Assembly: GCA_946533395.1 (NCBI GenBank)
Contig: CAMNBU010000024.1
Location: 1 to 34,033 of the forward strand
Direction of reading: 5' to 3'
Source: UBA4292 sp002395865
GTDB lineage: Bacteria; Bacillota; Clostridia; Lachnospirales; Lachnospiraceae
DNA: 34,033 nt
The position numbers were made by a program, and so were the translations under genes. Below are positions 6,594-15,865 of the stretch, in pieces; positions within the stretch are counted from its first letter, which is position 1; each line of letters begins with the position of its first letter. The notes beneath the pieces were generated by a model, which saw nothing but the letters and a program-made list of their open reading frames with translations, made no database searches and had not been told where the DNA came from.

Positions 6594-9131
6594 ATGAAAA
6601 AATCTGTAATTATCATTATAAACGTGATCATCATGGCCACCATAATGATATTCGTGGTCCGTTATTCTGTATATAAAAACAGAGTATCCTACAGGATGCA
6701 GATCGAACATTTTGAAAATACCACGGTCACGATGGAGAAGGTGGCGGAGAACTACCTCGAAGGCGAGCAGAGAGTGTGCGATGTATGGGCGAAATACATC
6801 ACCAGCCGAAGGATGACCATGGAGGAGGCAGTTGATTATATACGCGCGTCGCATGTGCTGGGCAATACTTCAGCGCATCTGGTAGACCTCAATACGCTGA
6901 AGGGCCTCTCCACCCGACCGAGACAGGGCACGGCCGATGACTATCATGTCTCATATGAGAGGGTGGAGCTTTTGGGGGATGTGGAATGGATAGACGAGAT
7001 CGGAAGGTCGATAAACATTACGCGTGCCTACACAAATCCGATGAACGGTGAGCAGTCGCTGGCTTTCTGCAACGATATCGTGCTCTATGATCCAGAAAGC
7101 GAAAAGAACGTGGCCGCGGTCCTGCTACGAGTTATACCGCTTTCGGCGATAGAGCAGAAATGGGTCTTCCCTCAGACGGAGCTTGAAAATGCCGAACTGT
7201 CCATGATCGACGCCAACGGCGATTATATCCTTAAGGGATACAGCTTTAAAAACTCCAGTTTTTTCGAGTTCTATAAGTCCTACAACAAGTCGGATTCGGA
7301 GACTACGGGCAAACTGTTCGAAACAGTCACTTCGTCGACGGGTTATGTAAGTATGAACAACTCACACGATGAGGCGTGCATACTTACCCATACCCCCATC
7401 TCCGGTACTACCGGGTGGACTCTTCTGGGTCTGGTGCCCGAAAAGGCTCTGCATACGGATACCGAGAACTGGCATTTGTTCGGAGTGGTATTTATCGGCC
7501 TGACGATACTGTTTCTGAGTGATCTTTATTATCTGCGTTACTTGAACAGGCGACTTCAGATAACGGCCAGAGAAGCCGAATCCGCAAACAAGGCCAAGAC
7601 GGATTTCCTCTCCACCATGTCACATGACATCCGCACACCCATGAATGCCATAATAGGTCTCACGGCCATCGCCAAAAAGAATCTGGGGGATGTTGAGGCG
7701 ACGGAGGAGAATCTTCGGAAGATAAGTCTGGCCAGCAATCATCTGCTGACTCTGATCAACGATATTCTGGATATATCCAAGGTGGAGAGCGGAAAACTGA
7801 AACTGAGCCCGATCACATTCTCCATAGTGGAAACGGTAGAGAACCTTGTCAATATATCCCAGCCCATGATCAAGGAAAAGAATATCGAGTTCAGCTTTCA
7901 CGTCGACCGGATGGAGAAGGAATACCTGTATACCGATCAGCTGAGGTTGAACCAGATATACATCAACATCCTGTCAAATGCCATAAAATATACGGAGCCC
8001 GGCGGTCGCGTCAGCGTGGATATGCGGGAGGAGGAGAGCGCTGAAGCCGGATGCGTGCGGCTGATATATACGGTATCCGATACCGGTATCGGAATGAGCC
8101 CGGAATTTATGGAGACCATGTATCAGCCCTTCTCCAGACAGGTGGACAGCCGTGTCAACAGCATTCAGGGAACCGGACTCGGTCTGGCCATCACAAAACA
8201 GATGGTCGAACTGATAGGAGGAACGATCGAATGCAGGAGCGAGCAGGGCAAGGGAACCACATTCACTATCAGTCTGGATATCCCCACAGCCGAGAAACAG
8301 CGGGAGGATATGAAGCTTGAAGACATCGATATACTGATAGTTGACGATGATGAGATCTTTCTTCAGACGACCGTGGACATGATAAAGTCCATGGGCGCAT
8401 CGGCACAGCAGGCTCAAAGCGGCTTTAGGGCACTTGATATGATCAGGCAGAGGCATATTTCGGGACAGGATTATAAGGTCGTCATTATAGACATGAAGAT
8501 GCCTGAAATGAACGGGCTTGAGACGATAAAGAGGATACGCACCGAGATCGACGGCAGCATTCCGATCCTGCTGATATCCGCATACGACTGGTCCGATATC
8601 GAGGAAAGGGCCAAGGAGGCCGGAGCGAACGGCTTTATCGGCAAACCGCTGTTCCCCTCAACGCTCTATGACAAGATAAGTGAGCTGACGGGAAACGGAG
8701 CAACAACCCATGAGGCAGAGGATGATCTTTCGGATATTCAGGGACTCCATGTACTTGTGGCCGAGGATATCGAGATCAACTGGGAGATAATATCCTTCCT
8801 GCTCGATTCGATCGGTATCAGTGCAGACCGTGCGGAAAACGGACGTGTCTGTGTTGATATGATGGCTTCTGCAAAGAAGGGAAGTTATGACCTGATATTT
8901 ATGGACGTTCAGATGCCTGAGATGAACGGTCTTGATGCAGCAAGAGCGATCAGAGCCATGGACGATCCTTGGGCGGCGTCGATACCTATCGTTGCGATGA
9001 CGGCGGACGCATTTTCGGAAAATGTGACCGAATGTCTGAATGCGGGAATGAACGGCCATATCGCAAAGCCGGTAGATATGAAGATAGTAATAAAAGAGAT
9101 AAGAAGGATAACGGGGGAAAGAAAACAATGA
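6594..9131 (+). CDS. hybrid sensor histidine kinase with two receiver domains
   Basis: An 845-residue membrane kinase. It has an N-terminal helix (residues 4-23), an extracytoplasmic sensor region of about 265 residues (Cache-like), and a second helix at about 293-314. Then come HisKA with phospho-accepting His344 in TMSHDIRTPMNAIIG, a HATPase domain with N-box Asn462, DTGIGM and GTGLGLAI, a first receiver with Asp633 (acidic pair DDD near 584-586, Lys684), and a second receiver with Asp771. No DNA-binding output or Hpt domain is present, so the phosphate must pass to a separate partner or the receivers act by contact. The stop overlaps the start of a lipoprotein binding-protein gene by four bases, so the two are co-translated. 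This suggests the binding protein presents a ligand to the sensor domain (inference). Confidence 0.93.
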   Translation: MKKSVIIIINVIIMATIMIFVVRYSVYKNRVSYRMQIEHFENTTVTMEKVAENYLEGEQRVCDVWAKYITSRRMTMEEAVDYIRASHVLGNTSAHLVDLNTLKGLSTRPRQGTADDYHVSYERVELLGDVEWIDEIGRSINITRAYTNPMNGEQSLAFCNDIVLYDPESEKNVAAVLLRVIPLSAIEQKWVFPQTELENAELSMIDANGDYILKGYSFKNSSFFEFYKSYNKSDSETTGKLFETVTSSTGYVSMNNSHDEACILTHTPISGTTGWTLLGLVPEKALHTDTENWHLFGVVFIGLTILFLSDLYYLRYLNRRLQITAREAESANKAKTDFLSTMSHDIRTPMNAIIGLTAIAKKNLGDVEATEENLRKISLASNHLLTLINDILDISKVESGKLKLSPITFSIVETVENLVNISQPMIKEKNIEFSFHVDRMEKEYLYTDQLRLNQIYINILSNAIKYTEPGGRVSVDMREEESAEAGCVRLIYTVSDTGIGMSPEFMETMYQPFSRQVDSRVNSIQGTGLGLAITKQMVELIGGTIECRSEQGKGTTFTISLDIPTAEKQREDMKLEDIDILIVDDDEIFLQTTVDMIKSMGASAQQAQSGFRALDMIRQRHISGQDYKVVIIDMKMPEMNGLETIKRIRTEIDGSIPILLISAYDWSDIEERAKEAGANGFIGKPLFPSTLYDKISELTGNGATTHEAEDDLSDIQGLHVLVAEDIEINWEIISFLLDSIGISADRAENGRVCVDMMASAKKGSYDLIFMDVQMPEMNGLDAARAIRAMDDPWAASIPIVAMTADAFSENVTECLNAGMNGHIAKPVDMKIVIKEIRRITGERKQ

Positions 9132-10423
9132 GAAAGAAGATCAGTATTCTGCTGATGGTATCGATGATACTGGGACTTGCCTCCTGTTCGGCCGGGAAAA
9201 AGGAAGAGACGGCAGAGGAGGGCTTTAAGCCGAAGCTGGAGACTACTGCGGGGGGACATATACGAATCTCGGGTGGCTACGACAATTTTGAGGCGCTGGA
9301 GGCCGAAATAGATGCGTTCAACAAGCATTATCCGAATGTCGAGCTGGTATATACTAAGGTCGACGATTACAACAACATGATCGGGACGGTATTAAACGGA
9401 AACGATGCACCCGATATATATGTGAATTACTCATGGATGTACGGACGCGATCAGTACAAAGCCTCCATCGACCATGCCGAGAATCTGGCTGATCCGGCTC
9501 TGGGACTCGATCTGGGATGTATCCGCAGCAATATAATCCTGAACACCTCCGATGGAACGCTTCCGATGGTGCCGGTATTTTCTAACACCTACGGCATGCT
9601 CGTGAACACGAGCCTGTTTGAGAAGGAGGGGCTCAGCGTACCAAAGACCTATCAGGAACTCGTAAACGTGTGTGATGAGTTCAGAAAAAGGGGTTACGAA
9701 AACCCGATGATGGGATTTTCGAATAAGGAGACGACCTCGCTGTTTACGCTGACCATATATCCTTTTTTCTGTGAAAATGTATCCAAGGACGCTGAGGCTG
9801 TAAAAAAGCTTAATTCACTCGACCCATCTGCGGGCGAATACATGAGGCCGGCTCTTGAAAAGATCGTTCAGTTTTTAAATGACGGCTGCGTGGATCTTGA
9901 AGCCTGCGCAGGGATCGAAAACAACTATGATGCCGTTATTCTTCGCTTTTTTGAGGGCGATGTCCCGATGATGGCATGTTCCGGAGACGCGGTATCCGGA
10001 ACCAAGAAGAGGGAGAGCCGTTCTGAGGCATTTACCGCTCATCCGTTCACATACACCTTTGCTCCCGTTCCGATGTCCGACGAGGGCGCGGTTTTCCTCG
10101 ATATGCCGAATCTGCAGTTCTCCGTGAACAAGGACAGCTCGAATCTGGCCATGGCAAATGAGTTCATGCGTTTTCTGGTCACACCTGAGGAGCTCAGGCG
10201 GATAGCGCAGAACAAGGGACTTATGTCTCCGACGAAGGATCTGTCCTTTAACAGCATGTATGCCGCTTTCGGCAGTGTTCCCGAATCAAGGATCCTGTCG
10301 CCTGAGGTGTTCGGGCTCGGAGACGATGCTGTAATACAGTTGAGAATGGCTGTCTACTCCGTGGGTACAGGGAAAATGACCATCGATGAGGCGATCGCCG
10401 CATACGGATCATTCACGCAATGA
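9128..10423 (+). CDS. extracellular solute-binding lipoprotein (family 1, sugar type)
   Basis: A 431-residue lipoprotein. The first 20 residues form a lipoprotein signal peptide ending in the lipobox LASC, with Cys20 to be lipidated. The mature protein has features of family 1 periplasmic-type sugar-binding proteins: an N-terminal strand followed by FEALEAEIDAFNKHYPNVEL, NGNDAPDIY near residue 95, and PVFSNTYGML at the hinge. Such proteins usually serve ABC sugar importers, but no permease or ATPase gene is adjacent. The ATG overlaps the kinase stop codon (ATGA), so it is translationally coupled to the sensor kinase. The arrangement suggests a sensing rather than a transport job, though permeases elsewhere in the genome are possible. 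Confidence 0.9.
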   Translation: MRKKISILLMVSMILGLASCSAGKKEETAEEGFKPKLETTAGGHIRISGGYDNFEALEAEIDAFNKHYPNVELVYTKVDDYNNMIGTVLNGNDAPDIYVNYSWMYGRDQYKASIDHAENLADPALGLDLGCIRSNIILNTSDGTLPMVPVFSNTYGMLVNTSLFEKEGLSVPKTYQELVNVCDEFRKRGYENPMMGFSNKETTSLFTLTIYPFFCENVSKDAEAVKKLNSLDPSAGEYMRPALEKIVQFLNDGCVDLEACAGIENNYDAVILRFFEGDVPMMACSGDAVSGTKKRESRSEAFTAHPFTYTFAPVPMSDEGAVFLDMPNLQFSVNKDSSNLAMANEFMRFLVTPEELRRIAQNKGLMSPTKDLSFNSMYAAFGSVPESRILSPEVFGLGDDAVIQLRMAVYSVGTGKMTIDEAIAAYGSFTQ

Positions 10424-10459
10424 CAGTTTTGCGAATAATTTAAAAAATATTTTTTTCTC

Positions 10460-10478
10460 GTTGGACATTTGTTGGACA
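10460..10478 (+). repeat. direct repeat GTTGGACA, 11-base period
   Basis: GTTGGACA occurs at 10460-10467 and 10471-10478, one helical turn apart, 68 bases before the start of the 705-residue gene. Direct half-sites at this spacing can bind a response regulator. The upstream kinase has no dedicated regulator in view, so a link is only speculative. No clear promoter was seen around it. Confidence 0.4.
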
Positions 10479-10545
10479 AGGGGGGTTAATATGCACCCTG
10501 TAACACGAACGACCAACATTTTTACACATAAAAAGGAGAAAAGCA

Positions 10546-12663
10546 ATGGCTGATCCAAAATTACACAATAAAGACATACTCCCCCGAGTAAACTCACTTA
10601 AGGAGGCAGGATTAGAACCTTTACAAGCTTCTAACATCGCCAAGCTCAACGAAAGAAGAGCCACCATACTCAAGGAGATCGGTCTCGATCTCGGAGAGGG
10701 CGAGGAGTGGACCCTTCCCCGCACCGAATCGTCATATGTCCCCCGCCTGTTCATTCTGGGAAAGAACAAGAATAATCACGACATTATGACCACCCCGAAA
10801 AGCCTGAATATCAAGCCGGGCTCACCTGAGTTCTGGGAGCAGGTCCAGATGGGTAATGTATTCGTTTATCCGGCGGGCAAGAAAGACCCCGTACAGCTTC
10901 AGGCAGAAGTGAATCGCGACGGTACTTCACATATCGGTTTCAGCAAGCCGATAACGCCTGAAAATATGCCTGCAAACCCTGCCAGGCCTGTAAACATATT
11001 CAAGAGGTTCCTCAACCTGGTAACTGCCGGCAGGGCTTTTAAGAACGAGATCGAGGCATGGAAGAACAGGGATCAGGATACCGCCAATGTCATCAGTAAG
11101 CTCAAGGAATGTGCCGCTGAAAGAGAGCACCGCGTAGTATCTACGGATGGTACAAAGAGCAAGGAGGAGCAGCAGGCAGACCTGAAGATCGCCGAAGTTT
11201 TAGAGCGGGAGGATCTGAAGAGAAAGCAGGATGCTCTTGAAAAGGTCAGATACCACAGGGATCATAATGAGTACCACAAGGGCATCATGACCAGTATATT
11301 CCGCCCCGATCCGGAGTTTCGCGATGAGGAGCACATATTCAAAGGCCCGAACGCTACTCAGGGATTATATACCAAGGAGCAATTCGATGCTCTCAAGAAG
11401 TACAGCAAGGAGGAGATCGATATCGACAAGATCAATGTCGGTAAGGAAAAGCTTAAGGCCGACGAATTCGCCGCTGTCACGATGTTTGCCCTGTGGGATG
11501 ACGATATTGCCTTAAAATCTATCGGCATCGATAAAGGATCTCAGGCAAGTGCCCCCGATATTCATGCGGTTTCAAGCCTTAAATCGGTGGGTATCGAAGA
11601 AAAGGATACCAAGCGCATCCTGGCTTCAACGGTCCGTTCAATGTACACCGGCGATCTTTTTATGAAGGGTCTGAGGGACAGTGAGGGAGCATACTTCAAG
11701 GATATAACGAACCTCGGGCGAGAGAAGGCGGTAAAGGCCTTCCAGGACTATAAAAAGGGCGATAACACCGCTCTTTCAAAGATCATTGCCGACGGTATCA
11801 ACAAGAGTGCCGAGAACATACTGTTAATAGACGGTACGATCGGCTCACAGGATCAGGCCTGCTTCGTAATGTCGGAGAAGCTTCTCGATCTCATGGAGAA
11901 GGATCCCACTCTTAAGGATAAAGCTCTTGCAAACGGTATGGATCCCGACAAGTTAAAGACTGTCGAAGGCATGAAGGTGATGAACCACCTGGAGAAGGAG
12001 TCCAGAGAGGCGGAGTACAAGCTGACGGAGGCCGCTGTAAACGGTAAAGAGCTCTCCGCAAAGGAAAAGGCTGACTGCGCAAAGGCTATATATAAGTCCA
12101 AGATAGCGTTAATGCAGTTAAATGTCGACAACGCAAAGAACTATGAGGTGCCCGAGGTCATGGAAAAGCAGGCAGTACTCGCCACGAACATGCAGAAAGC
12201 CAATGCTTTTAAGATCATGGAATGGAGCAAAGATCCCAGTAAAAGGCCAGCCCCGGAACCGGGCAAGGTCTGGTCGGATACTGCCGGCAGCGCAATATTA
12301 ACTCTAAGATCCATATACGGCAAGCTGCCTCAGTCGGTTATGGATCTGACCGCTCCGAATGCGGAAAAGAAGCTTGACGCACTTGCCGATAAGATCGTAA
12401 AGCAGGAGGGCATCGCGAACAAGTCTACCGAGTGGCTGTCGAACGAGCTTAACCACGAACAGTCCAATCCTGAAATTGATCTTACAAAGGCCTGTGAAAA
12501 GGCGATAAATAACGCCACCGCACCCAAGCAGGAGGTGATTAACGAAGCTCCCGCAAAGGAGATCGTAAAGGATGCTCCCGAGGTGAACGCAGAACAGAAC
12601 AAGCAATCCATCAAGGACCGCGCGAAGATGTTCGAGCCGGTAAACGGTATAATTAAATCATAA
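10546..12663 (+). CDS. large hypothetical protein, soluble and charged
   Basis: A 705-residue protein of unrecognised family. It has no signal peptide, no membrane helix and no obvious catalytic motif, and is rich in Lys, Glu and Asp with long predicted alpha-helices, especially residues 165-260 and 480-700. The C-terminal 80 residues are Ala/Glu/Lys-rich and probably flexible. Lys is often AAG and Glu mostly GAG, and the AAAAGGAGAAAAGCAATG start region is near ideal, so it may be strongly expressed. It stands alone, with a 122-base upstream region carrying a repeated GTTGGACA and a hairpin behind it. Structural, effector-like or phage-derived roles are all possible; nothing in the sequence decides. 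Confidence 0.75.
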   Translation: MADPKLHNKDILPRVNSLKEAGLEPLQASNIAKLNERRATILKEIGLDLGEGEEWTLPRTESSYVPRLFILGKNKNNHDIMTTPKSLNIKPGSPEFWEQVQMGNVFVYPAGKKDPVQLQAEVNRDGTSHIGFSKPITPENMPANPARPVNIFKRFLNLVTAGRAFKNEIEAWKNRDQDTANVISKLKECAAEREHRVVSTDGTKSKEEQQADLKIAEVLEREDLKRKQDALEKVRYHRDHNEYHKGIMTSIFRPDPEFRDEEHIFKGPNATQGLYTKEQFDALKKYSKEEIDIDKINVGKEKLKADEFAAVTMFALWDDDIALKSIGIDKGSQASAPDIHAVSSLKSVGIEEKDTKRILASTVRSMYTGDLFMKGLRDSEGAYFKDITNLGREKAVKAFQDYKKGDNTALSKIIADGINKSAENILLIDGTIGSQDQACFVMSEKLLDLMEKDPTLKDKALANGMDPDKLKTVEGMKVMNHLEKESREAEYKLTEAAVNGKELSAKEKADCAKAIYKSKIALMQLNVDNAKNYEVPEVMEKQAVLATNMQKANAFKIMEWSKDPSKRPAPEPGKVWSDTAGSAILTLRSIYGKLPQSVMDLTAPNAEKKLDALADKIVKQEGIANKSTEWLSNELNHEQSNPEIDLTKACEKAINNATAPKQEVINEAPAKEIVKDAPEVNAEQNKQSIKDRAKMFEPVNGIIKS

Positions 12664-12690
12664 GACGGACATTATGTGTTCATAAAGAAG

Positions 12691-12720
12691 ATCGCCGCAG
12701 GCCTTGTGCATGCGGCGATT
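12691..12720 (+). terminator. weak terminator hairpin
   Basis: A perfect nine-pair stem (ATCGCCGCA at 12691-12699 with TGCGGCGAT at 12711-12719) follows the 705-residue gene by 27 bases. The downstream T-tract is poor (TTTATG), so read-through into nudC is possible. Confidence 0.45.
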
Positions 12721-12769
12721 TATGTGATATACTTCGAGTACATGGATCAGCATACGGAGGAATAAACAA

Positions 12770-13591
12770 GTGATACAGGATATTTACCCGAGCAGATTAA
12801 AAAACGAGTATCATAATTATGATATCCGGGAAACGGACCGGCTTCTGGTGTTTGACGACGACGGGAAGATTCTTTTGGGAGAGAAAGAAGGTGAAGCTGT
12901 TTTTTTAAGTGGAAGAGATATCTGCGCAGATGAAGCTATATATCTTTTTTCGCTTGATGAAACGCGTTTCTTTTTGTACATGGGAGACAGGCATGTCACA
13001 GGGGAAGGGTCTCATTATTATTCAGTCCGTGAAGTGCGCGAGAGATTCCTGCAAAAGGATGTATTTGTGATATTTACGGGCTATCATCTGTGGAAATGGT
13101 ATAATGACAACCGATACTGCGGAAAATGCAGACACAGTCTGGTGGTGAGTGAGAGTGAAAGGGCCCTGATATGTCCGGAGTGCAAAAATACGATATACCC
13201 GCGCATAAATCCTGCAGTGATAGTAGGCGTGATCAAGGGAGAACGGATGTTGATCACAAAGTATCGGACCGGTTATGGCCACAGCGCGCTGGTAGCGGGA
13301 TTTACTGAGATAGGGGAGACGCTTGAGGAAACGGTTGCAAGAGAAGTGATGGAGGAGACAGGAGTTTCGGTCAAAACTATCCGGTATTATAGATCGCAAC
13401 CGTGGGGGATGGCGCAGGATCTTCTCGTCGGCTTTTTCTGTGAGGCGGACGGAGACGGAGAGATACGCATGGATGAAAAGGAACTGAAATACGCGGCGTG
13501 GGTGAAAAGAGAGGATATAGAGCTTCAGCCCAACAACTTAAGCCTCACGAACGAGATGATGACGGTTTTCAAGGAGAACCGCTTAGGGTGA
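12770..13591 (+). CDS. nudC: NAD(+)/NADH pyrophosphatase (NudC, Nudix)
   Basis: A 273-residue Nudix hydrolase that cleaves NADH/NAD+ to NMN(H) and AMP, and in studied bacteria also removes NAD caps from RNA. The three hallmarks are present: a zinc ribbon with Cys117, Cys120, Cys135 and Cys138; the Nudix box GX5EX7REVMEETGV at about residues 177-199; and the NudC-specific SQPW motif at 209-212. The start codon is GTG (12770-12772), preceded by CGGAGG 9-14 bases upstream. Length matches the family (about 260-280). A small membrane-anchored hypothetical gene starts three bases after the stop. Confidence 0.93.
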   Translation: MIQDIYPSRLKNEYHNYDIRETDRLLVFDDDGKILLGEKEGEAVFLSGRDICADEAIYLFSLDETRFFLYMGDRHVTGEGSHYYSVREVRERFLQKDVFVIFTGYHLWKWYNDNRYCGKCRHSLVVSESERALICPECKNTIYPRINPAVIVGVIKGERMLITKYRTGYGHSALVAGFTEIGETLEETVAREVMEETGVSVKTIRYYRSQPWGMAQDLLVGFFCEADGDGEIRMDEKELKYAAWVKREDIELQPNNLSLTNEMMTVFKENRLG

Positions 13592-13593
13592 AT

Positions 13594-14265
13594 ATGATGA
13601 AGATATTTAAAAAGATCGGTAGTTTCTTTTATGCGTTTTTTATGGTCATGCTGATAATACTGGTTCAGCTGGGACCGAAGACTGATAAGAGCAGAAGGAA
13701 AGTGTTAAAAAAGCTCCACAGGAAGTATCCCGATTATCATGTCGCGGATCTTGATATGAGATATACGGACTGGTCTTCCACGGTCAGAACTGCTGATGAG
13801 GATCACAAGGCCACAAGCGCAGCGGCGGTCATTGAAAAAGATGACAGGCAGCGAACCATACATCTGCAAAGAGGCTTCCTCGGTATATGGCGTATTGAAA
13901 AGGACTCACCCGATAAGGGACCTGATGTTCCGGATGACGTATATTTCGTGGAAAAAAGCTCGGTTACAGCAAAAAATAAGGCAGGTATTGAAAAATGTGT
14001 CAGCCGCGACTGGGTCATGCCGGATGAAGACGGTAATCTGTATCATATGGCGGGCAAGGGGAATCTTCGCTGCTACGTATGCATGTACATTACCAATTTT
14101 TATAAAACTCAGAACGGAAGAGTGTACGTCCTCAACAAGGAGACTTTTGAGTGGGAACCGTCGCAGTTGCTCTATTCCTACCTGGATTACTACGGAAACT
14201 TCGACCCGATCTCTAAGGAGAAGGCGGAGAAGATCATTAAGGACAGAAAAGATAAAATGAATTGA
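13594..14265 (+). CDS. hypothetical membrane-anchored protein
   Basis: A 223-residue protein with one N-terminal membrane helix (about residues 9-28, FFYAFFMVMLIILVQLG) and a basic, then mixed, soluble domain. Two Cys pairs appear late (CVSRDW, LRCYVCMYI), but no family is recognised. I take the ATG at 13594 because it follows the nudC stop (13589-13591) almost directly; the next codon is also ATG, and a GTG at 13588 is possible. The ribosome site is an AAGGAG 17 bases upstream or the GGGTGA at the nudC end. Close spacing suggests translation coupled to nudC, which gives no specific clue. Confidence 0.7.
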   Translation: MMKIFKKIGSFFYAFFMVMLIILVQLGPKTDKSRRKVLKKLHRKYPDYHVADLDMRYTDWSSTVRTADEDHKATSAAAVIEKDDRQRTIHLQRGFLGIWRIEKDSPDKGPDVPDDVYFVEKSSVTAKNKAGIEKCVSRDWVMPDEDGNLYHMAGKGNLRCYVCMYITNFYKTQNGRVYVLNKETFEWEPSQLLYSYLDYYGNFDPISKEKAEKIIKDRKDKMN

Positions 14266-14298
14266 TTTATGACAAGCGGTACAGGATTATTCGGCCGC

Positions 14299-14388
14299 TA
14301 TAGTATGCTTCTGACCATAGAAGCTCTGGGCTAATGCAGCTGTTGATATGAGGGGCATATCACCGATGAGGACTGCAGGCATACTATA
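14299..14388 (+). ncRNA. candidate structured leader RNA (nested inverted repeats)
   Basis: A perfect 10-base inverted repeat (TATAGTATGC at 14299-14308, GCATACTATA at 14379-14388) encloses 70 bases that themselves fold. GCTTCT/AGAAGC (14307-14312, 14319-14324) closes a six-base loop, sharing two bases with the outer helix. TGCAG/CTGCA (14335-14339, 14373-14377) encloses TGATATG/CATATCA (14344-14350, 14356-14362) around AGGGG. All helices are nested, giving a closed multi-branch shape 34 bases before the next gene. I match it to no known riboswitch class. The outer repeat could instead be a split protein-binding site. Confidence 0.45.
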
Positions 14389-14422
14389 TAACAGAACATA
14401 TAGATAACAAGGAGAAAAAGCT

Positions 14423-15865
14423 ATGTTTGCGTGTGATCACAAGAGACTGAAACTGTCCTTTAACGAGTTTCACGATGTCAAGGCAGATGATATGCCTGAG
14501 TACGGCGATTACTGCCTTCTGGAGCTGAAGGACGGCAGATATACCGCAGGGGAGTGGTACCCAGATGATTACGAAAACAAGACTGTATTGGCCGGATACT
14601 TCAACAGAGGTACCGCCGATTCGGTGGATGTGGCGGAAGTGGCCAGATGGCATTCGCTGGAGCACTATGACCTCACCAATTGTCTTGAGGACGAGGAGAT
14701 CGGTTGGATCAATATGGGACCTTCCGGGGAGGAAACCTACACCGTACAGATAGGGGATTTTAAGTCGTTTGAGGACGGAGACTTTCCGAAGTCGGAGCAG
14801 TTCTGCCTTCTGATCATGAAGGATGGAGGACTGGCAGCCGGGAGATGGAATGAGCTGCGTGAAAAGTACGGCTGTTTTATATACGCTTCGGCTCTGGCCA
14901 GCCACAGCATGGAAAAAGTGTGGGCATGGACGGCTCTTTCCTCCGATGACGTATTCGAACGCGAGCAGGAAGAAGAGCGGGAGAAGCTCCGTGAGGAGGA
15001 ACTGAACAAAAACCCCGTGGCCGATCTCGTGAAATTCAAATACGGAACGGATGTAGAGGTGTACTACAAAAAGGCGCTGGAAAAGCTGCAGTCGGAATAT
15101 CCGTGGGCAAGCATGGCGCAGATGAAAAAGAAAACAAAGTATGTGATAGTGCCGCGCCACGGGGAGTATATCTTCGGAATGGATTGGGGCATGTTCAGAG
15201 GTGAGAGAGAAGTCAGGGAATGGACTGACGGAACTACTGCCGATGATATCGTAGATTTTCTGTGCGAGTATGCAAGGGAAACTGTGAAGAACTCAGATCC
15301 CGAAGTGAAATTCAAGTACGGCTATGATATCGAGGTGTATCTTAAAAAGGCATTCGATAATGTTAAAAAGGATTACCGGTGGCTCGACAGAAAGATCGCC
15401 AACGGATATTGCCTGTATGATATCAGGCAGGTGAACGGTGATTGGGAGTTCATGATAAAATATGCGGGTAATAATGAGTTTTATGTTGATGAATGCACCA
15501 GCGCGGACGATTTTATAGGGCATGTGGAGCGTAATTATCAGGAGGCGGCCATACGCGCAAACCCTGTCGTTGAAAAGTATGCGGTTCCCCGGGAGATGAT
15601 GGGGAAAGCAGACCTTCACGGATGGTACCTGGAGAGATACGAGTTCTACAAGCTAAAGACGGGTGATTATAAGGTGTTTGTGCAGGCCGGGGACCGCACA
15701 ACGGGCGGCAGCAGAGAATTTTTTATCACGCCGTACTGTTTTGAGGCTAAGGCCTACGATGAGTTCTTAGACCGCTATCTGGAGATCGTTCCCGGTGGCT
15801 CATTCGGCCTTGGCAAAAATGATCTGCTTGCGAACAAGGAACTGAAGAAATTCATGGGTTATTAA
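14423..15865 (+). CDS. hypothetical protein built from internal duplications
   Basis: A 480-residue protein of unknown family without signal or membrane segments. Two duplications are visible. The first is a module containing FCLL/YCLLELKDG followed by AGRW/AGEWY and an Ala-rich strand (about residues 31-75 and 128-175). The second is a module beginning VKFKYGTDVEVYYKKALEKL (about residue 208) and repeated as VKFKYGYDIEVYLKKAFDNV (about residue 295), each ending in a TADD/SADD-(I/F)-x-(D/G)-(F/H) helix. A Glu/Arg-rich helix joins the two halves. The ribosome site AAGGAG precedes the ATG by eight bases. The leader holds the nested inverted repeats described above. Repeated small domains of this kind often bind a ligand or partner, but no function can be assigned. 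Confidence 0.72.
   Translation: MFACDHKRLKLSFNEFHDVKADDMPEYGDYCLLELKDGRYTAGEWYPDDYENKTVLAGYFNRGTADSVDVAEVARWHSLEHYDLTNCLEDEEIGWINMGPSGEETYTVQIGDFKSFEDGDFPKSEQFCLLIMKDGGLAAGRWNELREKYGCFIYASALASHSMEKVWAWTALSSDDVFEREQEEEREKLREEELNKNPVADLVKFKYGTDVEVYYKKALEKLQSEYPWASMAQMKKKTKYVIVPRHGEYIFGMDWGMFRGEREVREWTDGTTADDIVDFLCEYARETVKNSDPEVKFKYGYDIEVYLKKAFDNVKKDYRWLDRKIANGYCLYDIRQVNGDWEFMIKYAGNNEFYVDECTSADDFIGHVERNYQEAAIRANPVVEKYAVPREMMGKADLHGWYLERYEFYKLKTGDYKVFVQAGDRTTGGSREFFITPYCFEAKAYDEFLDRYLEIVPGGSFGLGKNDLLANKELKKFMGY

Noticed and set aside
10430..10456. AT-rich stretch AAAAAATATTTTTTT as terminator of the binding-protein gene
   Set aside because: The self-complementary run has only A-T pairs and no stable loop; unlikely to terminate on its own.
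14299..14388. Known riboswitch (purine, TPP, FMN, SAM, c-di-GMP, guanidine)
   Set aside because: None of the conserved core motifs of these classes is present.
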